Below the pieces are notes generated by a model. It was not told the origin of the DNA and made no database searches. It saw nothing but the letters and a program-made list of their open reading frames with translations. Of a DNA stretch of 64,000 nucleotides, positions 27,661 to 41,746 are shown in pieces. Position numbers and translations under genes: made by a program. The DNA comes from an uncultured Stenotrophomonas sp. (GTDB taxonomy: Bacteria; Pseudomonadota; Gammaproteobacteria; Xanthomonadales; Xanthomonadaceae). Location: positions 1-64,000 of the forward strand of contig NZ_CAMFIA010000020.1 in assembly GCF_945952405.1 (NCBI RefSeq). The letters are read 5' to 3'. The stretch's first letter is position 1. Each line of letters opens with the position of its first letter.

Positions 27661-27848
27661 CCTCTACCCCCGCCTTCGGCGCGCCCCTTCAACAGAAGGG
27701 GCTTTCCTCCAGAGAGTGGGTCGAGCAGTCCAGCAGGCAAGACCCTGCGCAGCGGATGAACATTCCCCGCCCCGGCAGCGCGACCCGCTCCTGCTCTTCT
27801 TTCTTTGTTCCGTGGGAGTAGACCGGAATCGGCCGTTGGCCGAAACCC

Positions 27849-28715
27849 TCACCCCGCGCGCAACGCCGCCGCCGTGGCCCAGCGGGCGGCCACCCGCGGT
27901 GCGGTGATGCACACCGCCTGGTCGGTCACCGTGGTCACTGCGCGTTCCAGCAGCTGGATATCCGCCTCATGCTGGCGCGCCACATGCGGGTCCTCGAAGA
28001 AGATCGCGCGCTGGCAGCGGCCTTCCAGCACCCGGTCGGCGATCTGCGCGTCGCCGCCCATCGGGCCGCTCTGGTAGCGCGTCACCCACGGCGTATCGCT
28101 GGGCCAGCCCCGGCTCCAGGCCAGTTCATTCAGGCGCTGGCCGGTGGTGCCGGTCGCTACACGCTCACCGAACCGGGCCAGCACATCGAAGTGCTCGTCG
28201 GCGAAGGCCAGCATCGCCGGCTTCATCGCATCGTGCGCGATCAGCGCCAGTGTCTGCCCTTCGAAGGCGTGCAGGTCATCGGCGCCGGCATCGGCGGCCA
28301 GGCCGGCATGGAGGCGCTCCACCTCGATCCAGTCGCGTGCGGTCGCCACCGTCGAAATGAAGGGCTTGCCGTGGATCACGCATTGCCGCTTCAGCGCGGT
28401 TGCCTCGGGAAAGACCGAGGACGGATCGACCGGGTCGATCAGGTAGATCGCACCATCCAGTGTCCGCTCCGGGCCCATGCCGACCACCTCGGCGACCAGC
28501 TTCATCAGGCCACCCTCGCGCCCATAGGGATAGCGGTGCAGGCCGTCGTATCCAGCCAGGAAGCCCTGTCGCTCGATCGCGTCATGGGTGCGGCCAACGG
28601 CGTGCAGCGACACGCCCAGTTCGCGCAGGCCGGCTTCGCTGGCACGCAGCCAGCGGAACAGGGCGGCGCGCGCGTCGTGGTGGTGGAGACGGTTGGCAGC
28701 CAGGCCGATGCGCAT
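27849..28715 (-). CDS. mgsA: two-domain methylglyoxal synthase-type protein
   Basis: 288 aa, about twice the normal length of methylglyoxal synthase. The C-terminal half (about 150-288) has the family motifs: LIAHDAMK, ATGTTGQRL, SGPMGGDAQIADRV and AIFFEDPHVARQHEAD, including the histidine and aspartate positions used in E. coli MgsA. The N-terminal half (about 1-135) repeats the same fold order in degenerate form (IGLAANR..., REGGLMKLVAEVV, AIYLIDPVDPSSVFPEATALKR, STVATARDW) without the catalytic Asp/His. MGS converts dihydroxyacetone phosphate to methylglyoxal, relieving phosphate-limited glycolysis. The extra half may be a pseudo-domain for regulation or dimerisation. Confidence 0.82.
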   Translation of the reverse strand: MRIGLAANRLHHHDARAALFRWLRASEAGLRELGVSLHAVGRTHDAIERQGFLAGYDGLHRYPYGREGGLMKLVAEVVGMGPERTLDGAIYLIDPVDPSSVFPEATALKRQCVIHGKPFISTVATARDWIEVERLHAGLAADAGADDLHAFEGQTLALIAHDAMKPAMLAFADEHFDVLARFGERVATGTTGQRLNELAWSRGWPSDTPWVTRYQSGPMGGDAQIADRVLEGRCQRAIFFEDPHVARQHEADIQLLERAVTTVTDQAVCITAPRVAARWATAAALRAG

Positions 28716-28870
28716 CGAGATGCTCCGCAGGTACGGGTGAAGGCGGCAGTGTATGTCGCTATCCGCTTTCCTGGGCGGCTTTTACAACGTTCTTGATTGC
28801 CGCCTGCCTGCACGTCGTTAGCGTGACAGGCAGCGGTAGCGCTGCGCGGCCGTCTACTTCCGTCCGCCAG

Positions 28871-30880
28871 ATGAGGATGCCCATCGTGAACGTTGCTGGC
28901 CTGCGTGCCGCTGCTGTGGTCATGGCCTGCCTGCTGTCGCCGCTGGCCGCAGCCAGCGCGGTGTGTGAAACGCCACTGCGCATCGCCTGGCGCAACGACC
29001 CGGCATCGTCCTCCTCCAGCGAACAGGCCGAGCACGGCGGGCCCAACGCGGGGTATCTGGCGCTGCTGCGCGAACGCTGGCCACTGCTGCCACGGCCGCT
29101 GCCGGGTGCGGCCATGGCCGACGGCGCGGTGCCGCCCGATACCCAGGCACTGCTGGGCTGGCCGCGGTCGCAGGTGCCGGCGGGCTGGGTGAGCAGCCCG
29201 CCCTACCTGCAGCTGCCGAAGGTGATAGTCCGGCGCCGTGATGCAGCGCCACTGCTGGGCGTGGAGGGGCTGGGTGCGGGCCGCGTGGCCAGCCCCGATC
29301 CGCTGTCGTTGACCGCGCTGCTGGCCGAGCAGGCGCCGGCCGCGAGGGTGCTGCCACCCGCTGCGATCGAGGATGCATTGGCGTTGCTGGGGTCTGGAAG
29401 GGCTGACGCCGTGGTCGCCACTCTCGGCGAGGTCGAGGCTGCGCTGCGCCGCTACTACGGCGAGCCGCTGGTGATCGCTGCGCCGGCGGGCATCGACGAT
29501 GCGCCGGTGCTGGCCACCGTTCCCGCCTGCGCCGGGGCCATCGCCGCGTTCGAACAGGCCATGTCGCAGCTTCCCGAGGGCCGGCGCGAAGCGCTCCGCG
29601 CGGCCTGGTTGCCGCCGCAACCGCGGCGCCCGCCGCCGCCGACCCTCTGGCGCTGGCTGCCGCCGATGCTGATTCCGCTGGCGCTTGCGCTGGTGTACGC
29701 CTTCGGTGCCCGGCGCGTGCAGCGCGAAAGCGAGCGTCGGCAGATGGCCGCACAGCGCCTGTACGAGGTCACCGCGAACCTGCCTGCGGTGGTCTACCAG
29801 GTACGTCGTTCCGCGAGCGGGCACTACCGCTTCCTGCAGATCGTCGGGGACGTGCAGGCGTTGTTCGGCATCAGCAGGGAAACCGCCCTGATCGACCATC
29901 GGCACCTGCTGGGTGCGGTCCATCCTGATGATCGTCTTCGCTTGATGGACGCTGTCGATGCGGCCGCACGGGCAGGTGGCCCGATCGATGCCAGCTTCCG
30001 TACGCGCGCCCGGCACGGCTGGCGCTGGGTGCGCTCGCAGGGGTATCCGCAGCCCTGCGAAGGCGGCGACATGCAGTGGAGTGGCTACTGGATCGACATC
30101 AGCGAGATGCAGTCACGTACCGATGCGCTGGCCGAGGCACGTCGTGCGGCCGAGCGGGCGGCGCTGGAAAAGAGCGGCTTCCTGACCGCGATGAGCGGGC
30201 AGATCTCGATGCCGATGGAGACCCTGCTGGGCGGGCTGGAACGGTTGGCGCGCAGTGATCTGGGCGCGCGGCAGGAGGGGGCGCTGGAGGCTGTCGACGA
30301 TGCTGCGCAGATGTTGCGCCAGATCCTCGACGTTGTGCTGGCCGGCCCGCACCCGCAGCAGGCACCGTTGCAGCTGCAGCCAATCGACCTGCCGGCACTG
30401 CTGCGGGCGGCACAGCAGTTGCTGCTGCCGGCGGCGACCCGCCACGAGCTGCATCTGCGGGTCGAGCTCGATCCACGGGTGCAGGCGGGATCGCTTGCCG
30501 ATGGCCTGCGCCTGCGCCAGATCCTGTTCAACCTGATCGGCAACGCGCTCAAGTTCACCCGGCGTGGTGGCGTGGATCTGCAGTTGCAGGTGCTGCAGCA
30601 ATACCCGCATGGCCAGCGCCTGCGCCTGCAGGTGAGCGACAGTGGCGTTGGCATCTGCCCGGAACGGCAACAGGCGGTGTTTGCCGCGTACACCCAGGCC
30701 GACGCGTCCACCTCGCGCCGCTTCGGTGGCAGCGGGCTGGGCCTGACGATCTGCCGCGAACTGGCCGCATCGATGGGCGCAGAGCTGTGCCTGCGCAGCA
30801 CGCTCGGCGAGGGCACCACGGTGTGGCTGGACCTGGACCTGAACGCCTGCGACCCGCCCGCAGAGGCACCGCCGCGCTAG
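28871..30880 (+). CDS. membrane sensor kinase-like protein lacking the phospho-acceptor histidine
   Basis: 669 aa from the ATG at 28871; ATG 28877 or GTG 28886 are alternatives. Order: signal peptide, periplasmic solute-binding-like sensor (about 35-250, opening PLRIAWRND), one membrane helix (LPPMLIPLALALVYAFG), a PAS domain (about 300-420, RFLQIVGDVQALFGISRE...WSGYWIDISEMQ), HisKA-like helix, and HATPase_c with N-box FNLIGNALKFT, G1 DSGVGIC and G2 GGSGLGL. In the H-box, where kinases of this group have MSHEIRTP, this protein reads MSGQISMP: the histidine is glycine (residue 443, bases 30197-30199). No receiver domain or response regulator gene is adjacent. Confidence 0.85.
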   Translation: MRMPIVNVAGLRAAAVVMACLLSPLAAASAVCETPLRIAWRNDPASSSSSEQAEHGGPNAGYLALLRERWPLLPRPLPGAAMADGAVPPDTQALLGWPRSQVPAGWVSSPPYLQLPKVIVRRRDAAPLLGVEGLGAGRVASPDPLSLTALLAEQAPAARVLPPAAIEDALALLGSGRADAVVATLGEVEAALRRYYGEPLVIAAPAGIDDAPVLATVPACAGAIAAFEQAMSQLPEGRREALRAAWLPPQPRRPPPPTLWRWLPPMLIPLALALVYAFGARRVQRESERRQMAAQRLYEVTANLPAVVYQVRRSASGHYRFLQIVGDVQALFGISRETALIDHRHLLGAVHPDDRLRLMDAVDAAARAGGPIDASFRTRARHGWRWVRSQGYPQPCEGGDMQWSGYWIDISEMQSRTDALAEARRAAERAALEKSGFLTAMSGQISMPMETLLGGLERLARSDLGARQEGALEAVDDAAQMLRQILDVVLAGPHPQQAPLQLQPIDLPALLRAAQQLLLPAATRHELHLRVELDPRVQAGSLADGLRLRQILFNLIGNALKFTRRGGVDLQLQVLQQYPHGQRLRLQVSDSGVGICPERQQAVFAAYTQADASTSRRFGGSGLGLTICRELAASMGAELCLRSTLGEGTTVWLDLDLNACDPPAEAPPR

Positions 30881-30904
30881 GCCGTGCCCGCGCTGGCGCA
30901 GGAT

Positions 30905-36897
<5,993 letters not shown>

Positions 36898-37255
36898 CTC
36901 TACCTCGATGCGTATAGGGTTGGCGGCGACACTCGTCCCCGCTCTGTAGAGCACGACCTGTACGTCATGGTGGAGTGTGCCGCGCATGCTGCGGCCTTTC
37001 GGGAAGCCGCCTGGCGCACGCCCATACGGCGTTGCTCACCTTGCGCAGGCACTCGCCTGCGCGGCGGCGCGCGCCTTGTCTGGCCGCACGCCAAGTGTCT
37101 TCACACTCACCCTGACGCACACGCCGTGCTCTTCCTGGAGCGCATCGTGAGGCACCGGATGCCTCGACTAGATCACAGGTTGCTGCAGCGCCGCAATACA
37201 CGGTTGCAGGTGCAACAGAAAGCGCCGGCACGCGTGTGCCGGCGCGGGTTCGGGC
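36898..37255. other. gap upstream of gltB, no gene seen
   Basis: The 358 bases between gltB and the I78-type gene hold no supported coding sequence. On the minus strand the last 60 bases before gltB would carry its promoter and leader; a TATAC-like box is visible but weak. An 8-bp hairpin GCGCAGGC/GCCTGCGC lies at 37043-37062, and the terminator of the upstream gene at 37222-37245. Confidence 0.5.
37222..37245 (-). terminator. terminator of the I78-type lipoprotein gene
   Basis: GCGCCGGCAC (37222-37231) pairs with GTGCCGGCGC (37236-37245). Read on the minus strand the stem lies just after the stop codon and is followed by TTTCTGTTG. Confidence 0.7.
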
Positions 37256-37648
37256 TCAGCCGCAGCGCGCGCCGCTGACCAGGCCCTTGTCGTCCACTTC
37301 GATGTTCAGGCGGTCGCCCAGAAACTCCATCGTGGCCACGTCATTGGGCTTGAGCACGCGCACCTGGTGGGCGCCGGCATCTTCCTGCGCCTGCTTGCCA
37401 AGCGCATCGGTGTACGTCTGGCCGACCAGGCTCTGCACCTGGCTGGCGTCGCAGTTGCCGGCCGGCGGTGCCTCGGTCGCCTTGCCGGCGTCGTCGGCCG
37501 GCGCCTTGGCGGCTTCGGCGGCCTGCTGTGCATGGGCGGTGGCCGAATCCTGTTCATCCAGCGCCGGTGCCTGGCAGGCGGTCAGGGCCAGCACGGCCGG
37601 CAGCAACAGGGCGGAGAGCGAACGGGCGCGAATCGGAAACGACATCAT
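37256..37648 (-). CDS. I78-family peptidase inhibitor lipoprotein 1
   Basis: 130 aa. A lipoprotein signal with lipobox LTAC is followed by an alanine-rich linker and a C-terminal domain: GNCDASQVQSLVGQTYTDALGKQAQEDAGA, then VRVLKPNDVATMEFLGDRLNIEVDDKGLVSGARCG. The paired cysteines, the central VRVLKP.D..TMEF block and the final cysteine-glycine are the hallmarks of the I78 (elastase-inhibitor-like) family. Probably a periplasmic or outer-membrane protein limiting serine peptidases. Two more family members lie at 38791 and 44190. Confidence 0.85.
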   Translation of the reverse strand: MMSFPIRARSLSALLLPAVLALTACQAPALDEQDSATAHAQQAAEAAKAPADDAGKATEAPPAGNCDASQVQSLVGQTYTDALGKQAQEDAGAHQVRVLKPNDVATMEFLGDRLNIEVDDKGLVSGARCG

Positions 37649-37757
37649 GACTCCGGAAGGGGCTGTGAAGACCCGAGCATAGCGGCGAACCGGCCCTCAC
37701 GTGTTTGTCTTGTGTTATCGACAGGATCGCGGCATCGCGACCGCGACACTGTCGGGC

Positions 37758-38813
37758 ATGCCTACGCCTTCCACCCCCGAACGCCAGGCGGCACGCGCTG
37801 CCGGCCTGCGCTATGTCGATGACACCCAGCCCGGCATCAGCCGCCGCCGCGCCGGCAAGGGTTTCAGCTATCGCGATGCGGACGGCCACGCGGTCCGTGA
37901 TGCCACCACCCTGCAGCGTATCCGCGCGCTGGCCATTCCACCGGCGTACACCGCGGTGTGGATCTGCGCCCATGCCAGCGGCCACCTGCAGGCCACCGGC
38001 CGCGACGCCCGTGGCCGCAAGCAGTACCGCTACCACGCCGACTGGGCGAAGGAGCGCGACGCCGGCAAGTTCGACCGCATCATCGCCTTCGGCGAGGCCT
38101 TGCCCACGCTGCGGCGGCGGTTGTCGCGCGATCTCAAGCGGCCGGGCTTCCCGCGGGAAAAGGTGCTGGCGATGGTGGTCGCGCTGCTGGCCGATACCCT
38201 GGTGCGGGTCGGCAACGAGACCTATGCGCAGCAGAACCGCTCGTTCGGACTGACCACACTGCGCAACCGCCATCTGGAACTGCTGCGCGGTGGTCGGGTG
38301 CGCATGCGCTTCCGCGGCAAGTCCGGGCAGCTGCAGGAGGTGACCGTGGGTGACCGCCGGCTGGGACTGCTGGTGCGCCGCCTGCAGCAGCTGCCGGGAC
38401 AGGCGCTGTTCCAGTACCGCGATGACGACGGAGCGCTGCAGCCGGTGGATTCGGGCGCGGTGAACGATTACCTGCGCGAGGTGATGGGCGAGGATTTCAC
38501 CGCCAAGGACTTCCGCACCTGGGGCGGCACCGTAGCGGCAGTGCAGGCCTTCGCCACCACCGCGCTGCCCGAACCGGCCAGCCAGCGCGCCCTGGCGCAG
38601 GCGCAGCGTGCCGTGGTCTGCGAGGTGGCGGCATTGCTGGGCAATACCCCGGCGGTGTGCCGCAAGGCCTACATCGACCCCTGCGTGTTCGCCGGCTGGG
38701 AGCGCGGCGAACTGGCCAGGCTGGCCGGCCTGCGCGGGCCGCGCCAGTGGGAACAGGCGAGCCTGCGCGTGCTGCGCAGGGCGCGCCGGCTCAGCCGCAG
38801 TAGATCGCGATGA
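37758..38813 (+). CDS. eukaryotic-type DNA topoisomerase IB
   Basis: 351 aa from the ATG at 37758. N-terminal domain with GKGFSYRDADGHAV and IPPAYTAVWIC; catalytic domain with LVRVGNETYAQQNRSFGLTTLRNRH, FRGKSGQ, KDFRTWGGTVAAV and the active-site tyrosine in CRKAYIDP. This is the poxvirus-like bacterial TopIB that relaxes supercoils through a 3'-phosphotyrosyl intermediate. Its last 23 bases overlap the convergent gene at 38791. Confidence 0.93.
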   Translation: MPTPSTPERQAARAAGLRYVDDTQPGISRRRAGKGFSYRDADGHAVRDATTLQRIRALAIPPAYTAVWICAHASGHLQATGRDARGRKQYRYHADWAKERDAGKFDRIIAFGEALPTLRRRLSRDLKRPGFPREKVLAMVVALLADTLVRVGNETYAQQNRSFGLTTLRNRHLELLRGGRVRMRFRGKSGQLQEVTVGDRRLGLLVRRLQQLPGQALFQYRDDDGALQPVDSGAVNDYLREVMGEDFTAKDFRTWGGTVAAVQAFATTALPEPASQRALAQAQRAVVCEVAALLGNTPAVCRKAYIDPCVFAGWERGELARLAGLRGPRQWEQASLRVLRRARRLSRSRSR

Positions 38814-39099
38814 TGTTGTTGGTGCGGCCCTTCTCGATGGTCAGGCGGTCACCGCCCTCGCTGGCCGGGGGCACCCGCGGACCATCGTGGCGCAGCACCC
38901 GCACGTGCAGGCTGTCGCTGTCCACGCGTGCCCGTGCCACGGTGGCCTCCGAGGCGGCCAGGCCCAGCGCGCCCCGCACCATGTCGCTGTGGCACTGGCC
39001 GGAAATCACGCCGTCGATCGGCTGCACCTGGGCCATCGGCGTGCTGCTGCAGGCGGCGAGGGCAACGCTGAGCGCGGCGGCGGCAAGGGCATGTTTCAT
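38791..39099 (-). CDS. I78-family-like inhibitor lipoprotein 2
   Basis: 102 aa from the ATG at 39099; longer in-frame starts upstream lack a signal. Lipobox LAAC, then GVISGQCHSDMVRGALGLAASEATVARARVDSD, LHVRVLRHDGPR, DRLTIEKGRTNNIIAIYCG. It keeps the two cysteines and the VRVL-D-LTIE pattern of I78 proteins. It overlaps the 3' end of the topoisomerase gene by 23 nt, tail to tail. Confidence 0.78.
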   Translation of the reverse strand: MKHALAAAALSVALAACSSTPMAQVQPIDGVISGQCHSDMVRGALGLAASEATVARARVDSDSLHVRVLRHDGPRVPPASEGGDRLTIEKGRTNNIIAIYCG

Positions 39100-39244
39100 G
39101 AAGGCAATCCTCGTGTGGTTGCGTGCAGGGTGCGGTGCTGCGCGTGGTGGCGGAATGAATGCCGTGCACGTCGTGGACACGAAGCGCTCACCGCAGCCGA
39201 CGGCTCGCCTGGAGACACTGCACGAGCGGCGCATGCCGCCCCCG

Positions 39245-39268
39245 GTAGTGCCGGCCGCTGGCCGGCAG
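39245..39268. repeat. SMAG/REP palindrome
   Basis: GTAG head followed by TGCCGGCC-GCT-GGCCGGCA, 27 nt before the start of the SDR gene. It lies in the leader of that gene, just ahead of the ribosome-binding site CGAGGAGA. Confidence 0.85.
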
Positions 39269-39294
39269 CCCCTTTGCCTCCCGAGGAGACCTGC

Positions 39295-40401
39295 ATGGCC
39301 ACCACCAGGAAGACCCCCGCCCGCCGCAAAGCCTCACCCAAGGTGCGGAAGGGCAGCACCGCGACCCAGGCGGCTGCCGACCCCGCTCGCCCACGGGTGG
39401 TGAAGACCGCAACCCGCAAGGCGGCAGCCGGCGATCCCCGTGCGGCCCGCGTCGCGGCCCGGCAGCGGCGCCTGCAGGACCAGGAAAAGGCCAAGGATGC
39501 CCGGGTAGCGAAGAAGACCACGAAGAAGCCGGCGACCCAGGCGGGTGTGCGGCGGCAGCCGGAGGCGATGCCGGCCCAGCAGCTGGCCAAGCCCGGTCAT
39601 GAGCATGAGTTGGAACTCGCGCCTCGCTTCCTCGCCCCCGACTACGTCGGCAGCGGCAAGCTGCAGGGCCTGCGCGCGATCATCACCGGCGGCGATTCCG
39701 GCATCGGGCGCGCGGTGGCGGTGCTGTTCGCACGCGAAGGCGCCGACGTGGCGGTACTGCACCTGGACGAGGCCGAGGACGCCGACATCACCCGCCAGCA
39801 CGTGGAGCGGGAAGGTGGCCGCTGCCTGGTGATCGCGGGTGACGTGCGCGATCCGCGCTTCTGCAACCGGGCGGTAAAGCAGGTGGCCAAAGCCTTTGGT
39901 GGTATCGACATCCTGGTCAACAACGCCGCGTTCCAGCTGCACTGCGAGCGCCTGGAAGACCTGGAAGACGCACACCTGCAGGAGACGTTGCAGACCAATA
40001 TCGGCGGCTACATCCAGATGGCGCGCGCGGTACTGCCCTATCTGGGCGAGGGTGCCAGCATCATCAACACGGGGTCGGAAACGGGCCTGTTCGGCAGCAA
40101 GGCGCTGGTCGACTATTCGGCGACCAAGGGCGCGATCCATGCGTTCACCAAGGCATTGGCCAGCCAGCTGCTGCCGCGTGGGATCCGGGTCAACTGCGTG
40201 GCGCCCGGACCGGTGTGGACGCCGTTGAACCCGGCCGACAAGCGGGCGGAGGATGTCGCCGAATTCGGCAAGGACAGCGACATGGGCCGGCCTGCGCAGC
40301 CGGAGGAACTGTCTCCGGCCTATGTGTTCCTGGCCGCGCCGGCCTGCGCCAGCTACATCAGCGGGGTGATCCTGCCGGTGATGGGGGGGCCGCGGGGCTG
40401 A
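39295..40401 (+). CDS. SDR oxidoreductase with N-terminal basic, histone-like tail
   Basis: 368 aa from the ATG at 39295 behind CGAGGAG. Residues 1-85 are Lys/Arg/Ala-rich (KTPARRKASPKVRKGS, KTATRKAAAGDPRAARVAARQRR, KKTTKKPATQ), like bacterial histone H1-type tails. From about 115 on is a classical short-chain dehydrogenase: ITGGDSGIGRAVAVLF (nucleotide site), LVNNAA, catalytic Ser in NTGSETG and YSATK, ending with SGVILPVMGG. The catalytic part resembles YghA/general stress protein 39. The tail is read in one uninterrupted frame, so the fusion is real in this sequence. Substrate unknown. Confidence 0.87.
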   Translation: MATTRKTPARRKASPKVRKGSTATQAAADPARPRVVKTATRKAAAGDPRAARVAARQRRLQDQEKAKDARVAKKTTKKPATQAGVRRQPEAMPAQQLAKPGHEHELELAPRFLAPDYVGSGKLQGLRAIITGGDSGIGRAVAVLFAREGADVAVLHLDEAEDADITRQHVEREGGRCLVIAGDVRDPRFCNRAVKQVAKAFGGIDILVNNAAFQLHCERLEDLEDAHLQETLQTNIGGYIQMARAVLPYLGEGASIINTGSETGLFGSKALVDYSATKGAIHAFTKALASQLLPRGIRVNCVAPGPVWTPLNPADKRAEDVAEFGKDSDMGRPAQPEELSPAYVFLAAPACASYISGVILPVMGGPRG

Positions 40402-40447
40402 CGCACCGATTCTGCCGGAAATGGCCGTCGGCGCGGCCGATGCTCCG

Positions 40448-40471
40448 GTAGTGCCGGCCGCTGGCCGGCAG
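40448..40471. repeat. SMAG/REP palindrome
   Basis: GTAG-TGCCGGCC-GCT-GGCCGGCA, the same form as at 39245, in the convergent gap between the SDR and serine hydrolase genes. Confidence 0.85.
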
Positions 40472-40473
40472 CC

Positions 40474-41586
40474 TCAGGGCACGGTCACCGCAGGCGCATA
40501 AAGATCGGCAATGCGTGGAATGAACTGCTGCGGATTGGCACCGACAAGATTGGTCAGCACCACCACTGCCACGCCGCGTTCGGGATAGACCAGGAAGGCC
40601 GAGCGTGCGCCGCCGATTCCGGCAACCTGCAGATCGGGTGCTGCACGCAGCACCGGCCATCCGCCGGCCCACGGGCCGGCGCGGCCATCGGCCAGGCGTT
40701 CGGGCGTCCACATGCGTTGCCGTGCAGATGCCTGCAACAGCGGGCCATCCATCACCGCGAGCAGCCAGCGCGCCGTGTCATCCGCGGTGGTGAGGATGCC
40801 GCCACCGGCCCATAGCGAAGGCGGCATGTCGTAGAACCAGTGCGACAGGCGCGCCGGTGCATCAGCGGCGTCGGTGGCGCGCGGGGCCAGGCTGTACATC
40901 GTTGCCATCTGCGGGATCAGGTCATAGCTGTCGCCGAAGGTGGTGCGCGCCATGCGCGCGCTGCTGAACTGGCTGGTGGCGAGGAAGCGCTCGTAGGGCA
41001 TGCCGGATTGCCTGGCGATGATCCGTGCCAGCAGCACGTAGTTGGTCTGGTTGTAGGCGAAGCGCTGCCCGGGGGCTGCTTCGACCGGCCGCGCGGTGAC
41101 CGCCGCCCAGGCCTGCGCTTCGGACCCACCGCCGAGCAGTCCATTCGCATCGAGGATATCCGGCAGTCCCGAGGTGTGCGCCAGCAACTGGCGCACGCGC
41201 ACCTGCCGCCATGCGGCCGGCAGATCATCCAGGTAACGCGAAGCCGGTGCATCCAGATCCAGCCGACCCTGCTGTGCCAGCTGCGCCACGGCCACGCCGG
41301 TGAACGCCTTGGTGGCCGAATTGAGCGGGAAGCGGGTGTCGCGCGAAGCGGGTACGCCGTTCTCGACATTGGCCAGCCCGTAGGCCTCGGACAGCACGAT
41401 CTGCCCTTCCTTGACCACGGCGATCTGCAACCCCGGAATACGCTGCTCCAGCATGATCTGGCGGACCAGGCGGCGGGTCTGGTCGTTGGCCGGTTCCTGG
41501 CTGGCGGATACCGCGGGCAAGGACAGGGCGGGGAGGGGCAGGGCGCTGATGAGCATGAGCACGACTCGAAGCGTTGGGCGGAACAT
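40474..41586 (-). CDS. serine hydrolase of the class C beta-lactamase fold (penicillin-binding-like)
   Basis: 370 aa with a signal peptide. Active-site SXXK is NSATKAFTG; the YXN position reads FAYNQTNY; the usual KTG position is degenerate (IGGARS). These place it in the beta-lactamase/DD-peptidase/esterase family (PF00144) rather than as a proven beta-lactamase. Other family features are LLAHTSGLPD, GGGILTTADD and a terminal YPERGVAVVVLTN. It is transcribed divergently from a BlaI-type repressor gene, with BlaI-like operators between them, so induction by a cell-wall signal is plausible. Confidence 0.87.
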   Translation of the reverse strand: MFRPTLRVVLMLISALPLPALSLPAVSASQEPANDQTRRLVRQIMLEQRIPGLQIAVVKEGQIVLSEAYGLANVENGVPASRDTRFPLNSATKAFTGVAVAQLAQQGRLDLDAPASRYLDDLPAAWRQVRVRQLLAHTSGLPDILDANGLLGGGSEAQAWAAVTARPVEAAPGQRFAYNQTNYVLLARIIARQSGMPYERFLATSQFSSARMARTTFGDSYDLIPQMATMYSLAPRATDAADAPARLSHWFYDMPPSLWAGGGILTTADDTARWLLAVMDGPLLQASARQRMWTPERLADGRAGPWAGGWPVLRAAPDLQVAGIGGARSAFLVYPERGVAVVVLTNLVGANPQQFIPRIADLYAPAVTVP

Positions 41587-41687
41587 GCGGAATTCCGGCG
41601 GGGCGTCGAGGTTCGGATGCGATGGTGGGGAAAAAGGTTTAAGCAGCCCGGCCCCCTACCGTTCGTCGGCCCATGACTTTCGGGGGG

Positions 41688-41734
41688 TTGACTACAGTTG
41701 TCGTCACGCCGACAGTGGCGACACGTGTAGTCAA
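41688..41734 (+). promoter_or_regulatory. putative BlaI operators and promoter between serine hydrolase and blaI-type gene
   Basis: Two half-palindromic boxes, GACTACAGTTGTCG (41690-41703) and CGACACGTGTAGTC (41719-41732), are inverted copies (12 of 14 matching), centred 27 bp apart. Each contains TACA-N2-TGTC or GACA-N2-TGTA, close to the BlaI/MecI consensus TACA-N2-TGTA. A -35-like TTGACT (41688-41693) overlaps the first box, and the second box lies where RNA polymerase would bind. The repressor gene starts 13 nt further on. Confidence 0.6.
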
Positions 41735-41746
41735 GGGAGTGGTGTC

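Noticed and set aside
28400-28870. In-frame N-terminal extension of the sensor kinase of 157 residues
   Set aside because: It lies antisense to the methylglyoxal synthase gene and would bury the signal peptide.
40474-41586. Calling the serine hydrolase a true class C beta-lactamase
   Set aside because: The KTG motif is degenerate and the YXN is atypical; only the fold family is supported, despite the BlaI neighbour.
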